Shown here in pieces: positions 1 to 4,913 of a stretch of DNA of 7,401 nt. The notes under the pieces are model-generated. The model was given only the letters and a program-made list of their open reading frames with translations. It made no database searches and had not been told where the DNA came from. How positions within the stretch are numbered: position 1 is the first letter of the stretch; each line of letters opens with the position of its first letter. A program made the translations under genes and the position numbers. This DNA is from Deltaproteobacteria bacterium (lineage in GTDB: Bacteria > Myxococcota > Myxococcia > Myxococcales > Myxococcaceae), in contig VGRA01000121.1 in the NCBI GenBank assembly GCA_016875515.1, forward strand, positions 1 through 7,401. Reading direction: 5' to 3'.

Positions 1-1
1 G

Positions 2-2059
2 TGCGGCATCAAGCCACAGCGCAGGGACCTGGCGCTCGTCTACAGCAAGGTGCCGGCCGCCTGCGCCGGCGTGGTGACGGTGAACGCCGCCCGCGCCGCC
101 CCCTGCATGGACGCCGCGGCCCGCCTCCCGCTGGACGGGGTGCAGGCGCTGGTCCTCAACTCCGGCAACGCCAACGCGCTGACCGGGTCCGCCGGGCTGG
201 AGGCAGTGGCGGAGGTGCACGCCGCGGCCGCATCCGCGCTGGGGCTCCAGCCCGCCCAGGTGGTGTCCGCCTCCACGGGCGTCATCGGCGTGAAGCTGCC
301 CACGCAGAAGCTGGTGGCGGCCATGCCGCAGCTGGCGGCCAACCTGCGCGATGACCCGCTCCACGCCGCGGAGGCCATCATGACCACCGACACGCGGCCC
401 AAGATGGCGCACCGCGTGGTGCGGCTGGGCGGCGTGCCGGTGACGGTGGCCGCGCTGGCCAAGGGCAGCGGCATGGTGGCGCCCCAGCTGGCCACCGTGC
501 TGTCCACCCTGGTGACGGACGCGGCCATCTCGCGCGAGCGGCTGCAGGAGGCGGTGCGCGCCGCGTGCGACGTCACCTTCAACCGGCTCACCGTCGACAA
601 CGACATGAGCACCAACGACTGCGTGCTCGCGCTCGCCAACGGGCTGGCCCGAAACCCGCCCATCACCGCACCGGGGCCGGACGAGGACGCCTTCCGGGAA
701 GCGGTCCGCTCTCTGTTCGAGGAGCTGGCCCGCGAGGTGGCCGCCGACGGCGAGGGCTCCACCAAGCGCATCGAGGTGCGCGTGGCGGAGGCCCCCACGG
801 AGGACGTGGCGGAGGACATTGCCCGCGCGGTGGCCGGCAGCGCGCTGGTGAAGGCGGCGGTGTTCGGCGCGGACCCCAACTGGGGGCGCATCCTGGCCAC
901 GGTGGGAGCGCGGGTGGGCGGGCAGGCCATCCCCGGCGTCAACCCATACCGCGCCTCCGTCACCATCCAGGGCATCTGCGTCTACGACGGCGCCCCCACC
1001 TCGCTGGACCGCACCGGGCTGCGCGCCCGCATGCGCGAGCCGGAGGTGCGGGTGGAGGTGGCGCTGCGGTCCGGCAACGCGGAGGCCCACGCCTGGGGGT
1101 GTGACCTCAGCTACGACTACGTGAAGATCAACGCCGACTACACCTCCCTCATCGTCGAGCGGCCGGAGGGGGGCGTGGGGCGGGACGACCGGTTCGCCAA
1201 CTACAGCCCGGCGTTCAAGGTCACCACGCTGGTGCAGGCGCTCTCCTACATTGGACGCTTCAAGGGGCAGCGCTGCGTCATCCAGTACGGCGGCGCGGCC
1301 ATGACGCGCGAGTCGCTCAAGCGCACCTTCTGCGAGGACATCCTGCTGCTGCGCAGCGTGGGGCTGCTGCCGGTGGTGGTGCACGGGGGCGGGCCGGACA
1401 TCACCCGCGCGCTGGAGAAGCTGGGCACCGTGCCCGAGTTCATCGACGGCCAGCGCGTCACCAACGCCGCGGACCTGAAGGTGGTGGAGATGGTGCTCAC
1501 CGGCTCCGTCAACACGGAACTGGTGACGCTGCTCAACCAGAGCGGCGCCAACGCGGTGGGGCTGTCCGGCAAGGACGGGGCGCTCTTGCGCGCGCAGAAG
1601 CTGGTGCGGCAGGACGGCAAGGACCTGGGGCAGGTGGGGGAGCTGGTGGAGGTGAACCGCTCGCTCCTGGAGCTGCTGCTGCAGCAGAACTACGTGCCGG
1701 TCATCTCGCCCGTGGGCATGGGGCAGAACGGGGACAGCTACAACCTGGCCGCGGACCAGGTGGCCGCCGGGGTGGCCGCCGCCCTCGGGGCGCAAAAGCT
1801 CATCTTCCTCGCGGACGTGCCCGGGCTGCTGGAGGGGGATGAGCTGCTCTCCGAGCTCACCCCGGAGCAGCTCAAGGAGAAGGTGGCCTCCGGCGCGGTG
1901 GGACAGAACGTCCACGGCACCACGGACGCCATCCTCCGGGCCGTCTCGGGGGGAGTCCCCGCGGTGCACGTCATCGACGGCCGCACGCCCCACAGCGTCA
2001 TCGCGGAGCTGTTCACCGACAAGGGCGTGGGCACCATCGTCCGGGCGGAGGGCAAGTGA
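2..2059 (+). CDS. argJ: Fused ArgJ-ArgB: glutamate/ornithine N-acetyltransferase with a C-terminal acetylglutamate-kinase-like domain (5' partial)
   Basis: The reading frame is open from the window edge; 685 codons are visible (codon at position 2 = residue 1) and probably 15-20 N-terminal residues lie upstream. Residues 1-382 are ArgJ, a cytoplasmic enzyme that transfers acetyl from N-acetylornithine to glutamate and, in bifunctional forms, also uses acetyl-CoA. Visible motifs are the oxyanion-hole STG (Thr92-Gly93), KGSGM (154-158), the autocleavage Ala-Thr pair with nucleophile Thr165, DGEGSTK (249-255, catalytic-type Glu251), DPNWGR (291-296) and the terminal NADYTS (377-382). ArgJ proteins normally end here. 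Instead the frame continues through a linker of about 22 residues into an ArgB-like domain (about 405-685) with YGG (429-431), VHGGG (460-464), GLSGKDG, DVPG and a GVGT C-terminus. The two catalytic kinase lysines are replaced by Gln428 and Thr640, so kinase activity is doubtful. The ArgJ assignment is secure. The C-terminal domain is clearly of the ArgB family, but its function is inferred. Its stop TGA shares one base with the argR ATG. Confidence 0.93.
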   Translation, partial: CGIKPQRRDLALVYSKVPAACAGVVTVNAARAAPCMDAAARLPLDGVQALVLNSGNANALTGSAGLEAVAEVHAAAASALGLQPAQVVSASTGVIGVKLPTQKLVAAMPQLAANLRDDPLHAAEAIMTTDTRPKMAHRVVRLGGVPVTVAALAKGSGMVAPQLATVLSTLVTDAAISRERLQEAVRAACDVTFNRLTVDNDMSTNDCVLALANGLARNPPITAPGPDEDAFREAVRSLFEELAREVAADGEGSTKRIEVRVAEAPTEDVAEDIARAVAGSALVKAAVFGADPNWGRILATVGARVGGQAIPGVNPYRASVTIQGICVYDGAPTSLDRTGLRARMREPEVRVEVALRSGNAEAHAWGCDLSYDYVKINADYTSLIVERPEGGVGRDDRFANYSPAFKVTTLVQALSYIGRFKGQRCVIQYGGAAMTRESLKRTFCEDILLLRSVGLLPVVVHGGGPDITRALEKLGTVPEFIDGQRVTNAADLKVVEMVLTGSVNTELVTLLNQSGANAVGLSGKDGALLRAQKLVRQDGKDLGQVGELVEVNRSLLELLLQQNYVPVISPVGMGQNGDSYNLAADQVAAGVAAALGAQKLIFLADVPGLLEGDELLSELTPEQLKEKVASGAVGQNVHGTTDAILRAVSGGVPAVHVIDGRTPHSVIAELFTDKGVGTIVRAEGK
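1165..1177 (+). promoter_or_regulatory. Candidate internal ribosome binding site and GTG start for a free ArgB-like polypeptide
   Basis: GGAGG at 1165-1169 lies 5 bases before an in-frame GTG at 1175-1177, in the linker between the ArgJ and ArgB-like domains. Initiation here would give a separate 294-residue protein, the usual length of a stand-alone ArgB. The site could be a relic of an ancestral separate argB start, a working second start, or chance in G-rich sequence. Confidence 0.35.
1214..2056 (+). other. ArgB-like (amino-acid kinase) domain, probable pseudokinase with arginine-sensor elements
   Basis: This is the C-terminal part of the fused protein (residues 405-685 of the visible chain). 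Retained family features are the N-terminal helix before strand 1 with Tyr416 (ALSYI), the double glycine 430-431, VHGGG 460-464, DGQRVT with the substrate-binding Arg, Asn581 and Asp585 (equivalents of E. coli NAGK Asn158 and Asp162), and a C-terminus with His664, Glu669 and GVGT. Lost features are the catalytic Lys of the strand-1 motif (VIK in active enzymes, VIQ here, Gln428), the GGMIPK-type loop (here QNVHGT, Thr640 at the Lys217 position) and the second Asn of the NxNAD motif (Ala583). The N-helix and C-terminal signature are known from arginine-inhibited hexameric kinases. The combination suggests a regulatory domain with no kinase activity, which is inference. A kinase with a remodelled active site cannot be excluded. 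Confidence 0.72.
2047..2052 (+). promoter_or_regulatory. Shine-Dalgarno sequence of argR
   Basis: GGAGGG lies 6 bases upstream of the ATG at 2059 and inside the last codons of the upstream gene. It favours ATG 2059 over the GTG at 2056, which would sit only 3 bases away. Confidence 0.75.
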
Positions 2060-2541
2060 TGGACCAGCAGGCCGCCACCCGCCGGGAGCTCATCCGCCAG
2101 TTGCTCCGCACCGAGCGGGTGGGGACGCAGGAGGAGCTGGCCGCGCTGCTCGCCCGCAAGGGCGTGCTGGCAACGCAGGCCACCCTGTCCCGGGACCTGG
2201 CCCGGCTGCGCGCCCGCCGCGTCACCCTCCCGGAAGGCGGCAGCGTCTACGAGCTGGAGGACCAGCCCGCCCCGGGCGCCACCTCGCGGGACGCCCTGGG
2301 GGAGCTGCGCGCGCTCGTCTCCGGGGTGGAGCACAACGGCTCGCTCGCGGTCGTCTTCACGCGGCCCGGCGCCGCCTCCGCGGTGGCCATGGCCATAGAC
2401 CGCGCCCGGATGCCGGAGGTGCTCGCCACCATTGCCGGCGACGACACCATCTTCGTGGCCCCGGCGCGCAAGGTGTCCGCACAGGCCCTCCTCAAGCACC
2501 TGCAGTCCCTCTGGTCCCAGAAGAAGACAGGTACACACTGA
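2059..2541 (+). CDS. argR: Arginine repressor ArgR
   Basis: This 160-residue protein has the normal ArgR length. ArgR is a hexameric DNA-binding protein that, with L-arginine as co-repressor, binds ARG boxes of arginine genes. The N-terminal winged-helix domain (about residues 1-68) contains TQEELAALL followed by the recognition-helix motif TQATLSRDLARL. The C-terminal oligomerization and arginine-binding domain carries AMAIDRARMPEVLATIAGDD, continuing into TIFVAP; the paired aspartates of GDDT bind arginine in characterised family members. The ATG overlaps the preceding stop codon by one base (TGATG), and the gene's own TGA overlaps the argH ATG in the same way. Being inside the operon it presumably regulates, it may be autoregulated, but the promoter lies outside the window so no operator can be seen. 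It could also be an AhrC-type dual activator/repressor. Confidence 0.94.
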   Translation: MDQQAATRRELIRQLLRTERVGTQEELAALLARKGVLATQATLSRDLARLRARRVTLPEGGSVYELEDQPAPGATSRDALGELRALVSGVEHNGSLAVVFTRPGAASAVAMAIDRARMPEVLATIAGDDTIFVAPARKVSAQALLKHLQSLWSQKKTGTH

Positions 2542-3983
2542 TGCTCGCGAAGACCGCCGCCGCCGGCAGCACCGGCCTCCACCCGGACGTGCTCGCCATG
2601 TCCACCAGCCTGGACCAGGACCTTCACATGGTCCGAGAGGACCTGGCCGGCAGCATGGCCCACCTCACCATGCTGGCCCGCCAGGAGCTCATCCCCGCGG
2701 ACGCCGCGACGGCGCTGAAGGGGGGCCTCATCCAGCTGGCGCGCGAGGCGCGCGCGGGCACGCTGCAGCTGCCGCGGGAGGAGGACGTCCACATGGCGGT
2801 GGAGTCCGAGCTGGGGAGGCGCGTGGGGGCCGCCTCCGGCTTCCTCCACACCGCGCGCTCCCGCAACGACCAGGTCTCCACGGACCTGCGCCTCCACGTC
2901 CGAGAGCGGTGCCTCGTGCACCTGGACGGGCTGCTCTCGCTCCTCTCCGAGGTGTGCGACCGCGCCGAGGTCGAGCGCGACACGCTGATGCCCTCCTACA
3001 CCCACCGCCAGCGCGCGCAGCCCATCTCCGCCGCGTACTGGCTCCTGGGCACCGCCTCCCAGCTGCAGCGGGACGTGGAGGCGTTCCGCTGGGCCTTCTC
3101 CGGCGCCAACGCCCTGCCGCTCGGGGTGGGGGCCATTGCCGGCAGCTCGCTGCCCATTGACCGCGAGTTCACCCGGGCGCTGCTCCAGTTCGACCGGCTC
3201 ACCCTCAACGGACTGGACACCGTGGGGGACCGGGACTTCATGCTGGACTACCTGTACGCCTCGTCGCGGCTGCTGCTGCACGCCAGCCGCTTCTCCACGG
3301 ACGTCATTGACTACAGCTCGCGCGAGTTCGGCTTCCTGGAGCTGGACGGGGAAATCGCCTGCGGCAGCAGCATGATGCCGCAGAAGAAGAACCCGGACGT
3401 CTTCGAGTTGGTGCGCGGCAAGAGCGGCCCGCAGTTAGGGGACCTGGTCTCCCTGCTGGTGACGGTGAAGGGGCTGCCCGGCGGCTACAACCGGGACCTG
3501 CAGGAGGACCGGGGCCCGCTGCTCGCCACCGGGGCGCGGGTGCAGGCGGTGCTGGCCACGCTCGCCCTGGCCCTGCCCCGGGTGCGCTTCAACGTGGAAA
3601 GGTGCTTTGCCGCGCTGAAGGCGGACGCAACCCAGGCCACGGACCTGGCCGAGGCGCTGGTGGCCCGCGGCATGCCGTTCCGCGAGGCTTACAAGAAGGT
3701 GGGTGCGCTGGTGCGCATGGCGCAGGAACGGGGGACGGCGTTGAACGACCTTTCACCCAACCTGGCGCAGGAAATGGACGAATGCTTCACGGGGGACGTG
3801 ATGGCGTCTGCTCAGGTGTCTTGCAGCGTGGCCCGCAAGGTGACCGCCGGCAGCACCGGCCCCGCCTCCGTGGAGGCGCAGCTGAACACCCTGCGCGCCT
3901 TCGTCACCCGCACCCGCGAGGAGCTGGCGGGCGCCCCCCGGCTGGACACGCTGCTCGGCTCGCTCATGGAGGCCCCCCTGTGA
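2541..3983 (+). CDS. argH: Argininosuccinate lyase
   Basis: This 480-residue enzyme cleaves argininosuccinate to arginine and fumarate, the last step of arginine synthesis; it is a cytoplasmic homotetramer of the fumarase/aspartase superfamily. Superfamily motifs are present in order: HTARSRND (103-110), YTHRQRAQP with the catalytic Thr-His pair (His155), the PIDRE stretch, GSSMMPQKKN (275-284) with the catalytic Ser loop, and YNRDLQEDRG. The ATG at 2541 is chosen because it overlaps the argR stop (TGATG), which implies translational coupling; only a weak ribosome site precedes it. The next in-frame ATG is 2598, which would shorten the protein by 19 residues. The N-terminus lacks the usual WGGRF motif of ArgH proteins, and the conserved Gly of HTGRSRND and Leu of YTHLQ are changed to Ala and Arg. 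Core catalytic residues are intact, so activity is expected. Confidence 0.95.
   Translation: MLAKTAAAGSTGLHPDVLAMSTSLDQDLHMVREDLAGSMAHLTMLARQELIPADAATALKGGLIQLAREARAGTLQLPREEDVHMAVESELGRRVGAASGFLHTARSRNDQVSTDLRLHVRERCLVHLDGLLSLLSEVCDRAEVERDTLMPSYTHRQRAQPISAAYWLLGTASQLQRDVEAFRWAFSGANALPLGVGAIAGSSLPIDREFTRALLQFDRLTLNGLDTVGDRDFMLDYLYASSRLLLHASRFSTDVIDYSSREFGFLELDGEIACGSSMMPQKKNPDVFELVRGKSGPQLGDLVSLLVTVKGLPGGYNRDLQEDRGPLLATGARVQAVLATLALALPRVRFNVERCFAALKADATQATDLAEALVARGMPFREAYKKVGALVRMAQERGTALNDLSPNLAQEMDECFTGDVMASAQVSCSVARKVTAGSTGPASVEAQLNTLRAFVTRTREELAGAPRLDTLLGSLMEAPL
3968..3972 (+). promoter_or_regulatory. Shine-Dalgarno sequence of argF
   Basis: GGAGG lies 7 bases upstream of the GTG at 3980, inside the end of argH. 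It supports this GTG as the argF start, since no ATG is available near the beginning of the conserved sequence. Confidence 0.75.
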
Positions 3984-4891
3984 AGAAGCGCGACTTCTTG
4001 TACCTGAAGGACCTGTCCCTCCCCGAGCACGACGCGCTCTACGCGCGCGCGGTGCAGTTCAAGGCCGAGCGCCGCCAGGGCGCCACCCACGCCACGCTGC
4101 GCGGCAAGACGCTTGCGTGCGTGTTCGAGAAGTCCTCCACGCGCACGCGCCTGTCCTTCGAGGCGGCCATGGTGCAGCTGGGCGGCCACGCCATCACGCT
4201 CAACGCGGGGGACTCGCAAATTGCCCGCGGCGAGCCGGTGGAGGACACCGCGCGCGTTACCTCCAGCTACGTGGACGCCATCATGTACCGGACGTTCGGG
4301 GATGACCGCCTGGCCACCTTCGCGAGGCACTCGCGCGTCCCGGTCATCAACGGCCTGTCGGACGGTGCCCACCCGGTGCAACTGCTGGCAGACCTGATGA
4401 CGGTGCGCGAGCGGCTGGGCGGCCCGCTGTCCGGCCGCGTGGTGGCCTGGGTGGGAGACGGCAGCAGCAACATGGCGCGCAGCTGGGTGGAGGCCGCGGG
4501 GCTGTTCGGCTTCGAACTGCGCGTGGCCGCCCCGGAGGGCTACCGGCCGCCCGCGGACGAGGTGAAGGCGGCGGGCGGGCGCGTCCACGTCCTCTCCTCG
4601 CCGAAGGAGGCGGTGTCCGGCGCGGACGTGGTGACCACGGACGTCTGGACGTCCATGGGGCAGGAGAAGGAGTCCGCGGCCCGCCTCAAGGCCTTCCAGG
4701 GATTCTGCCTGGACGGCGCGTTGTTCTCCGCCGCCGCCCCGAGCGCCATCGTGCTGCACTGCCTGCCTGCCCACCGCGGAGAGGAAATTTCTGCGGACGT
4801 CATCGACCACCCCCGCTCCGCCATCTTCGACGAGGCGGAGAACCGCATGCACGCCCAGAAGGCGCTGCTCGAGACCCTTTTGCTCGGCTGA
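3980..4891 (+). CDS. argF: Ornithine carbamoyltransferase
   Basis: This 303-residue protein has normal OTCase length. It makes citrulline from ornithine and carbamoyl phosphate and is normally a cytoplasmic trimer. Carbamoyl-phosphate binding is shown by SSTRTR (52-57) and HPVQ (131-134). The ornithine side is shown by Asn164 in GDGSSNMARS (159-168), the Asp221 and SMG loop (225-227) in DVWTSMGQE, and HCLPAHR (260-266) with the catalytic-type Cys261. These exclude aspartate carbamoyltransferase. The region around Asn164 deviates from the common NNMxNS pattern (Ser163 and Arg167 replace Asn) but keeps the key Asn. The GTG start overlaps the argH stop by four bases (GTGA) and has a good ribosome site. 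Catabolic OTCases look similar, but the setting between argH and carB argues for the biosynthetic enzyme. Confidence 0.95.
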   Translation: MKKRDFLYLKDLSLPEHDALYARAVQFKAERRQGATHATLRGKTLACVFEKSSTRTRLSFEAAMVQLGGHAITLNAGDSQIARGEPVEDTARVTSSYVDAIMYRTFGDDRLATFARHSRVPVINGLSDGAHPVQLLADLMTVRERLGGPLSGRVVAWVGDGSSNMARSWVEAAGLFGFELRVAAPEGYRPPADEVKAAGGRVHVLSSPKEAVSGADVVTTDVWTSMGQEKESAARLKAFQGFCLDGALFSAAAPSAIVLHCLPAHRGEEISADVIDHPRSAIFDEAENRMHAQKALLETLLLG

Positions 4892-4913
4892 TTGCTGCTA
4901 GAGGACCCATCCC
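4892..4913 (+). promoter_or_regulatory. Short argF-carB spacer with the carB ribosome binding site
   Basis: This is the only intergenic gap in the window, 22 bases long. It holds GAGGA at 4901-4905, 8 bases before the carB ATG. There is no hairpin-plus-T-run terminator and no room for a separate promoter, so carB is probably co-transcribed with the arg genes. Confidence 0.7.

Noticed and set aside
50..52. GTG at 50 as the start of argJ
   Set aside because: Conserved ArgJ sequence (CGIKPQRRDLALVYSKVPA) is readable in the same frame upstream to the window edge, so the true start lies outside.
40..975. Antisense open frame of 311 codons opposite argJ
   Set aside because: Its Ser/Ala/Thr-rich composition has no motif and the sense strand is well-conserved ArgJ.
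1839..2540. N-terminal extension of argH reading back through argR and argB
   Set aside because: The frame is open upstream only because of high GC. The extension is Arg/Pro/Gly-rich nonsense, and conserved ArgH sequence starts after the ATG at 2541.
2247..3281. Antisense open frame of 344 codons opposite argR/argH
   Set aside because: It is low-complexity, Val/Gln/Arg/Gly-rich sequence opposite strongly supported genes and spans a gene boundary; a GC-bias shadow.
3602..3979. N-terminal extension of argF back into argH
   Set aside because: The extension overlaps conserved argH sequence in another frame and has no OTCase similarity; GTG 3980 has a good ribosome site.
3812..4852. Antisense open frame of 346 codons opposite argH/argF
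   Set aside because: It has no family motifs, and the sense strand encodes a complete OTCase; a shadow frame.
4881..4913. Terminator or ARG box between argF and carB
   Set aside because: The 22-base gap shows no stable hairpin followed by T residues and is too short and GC-rich to hold a recognisable AT-rich ARG-box pair.
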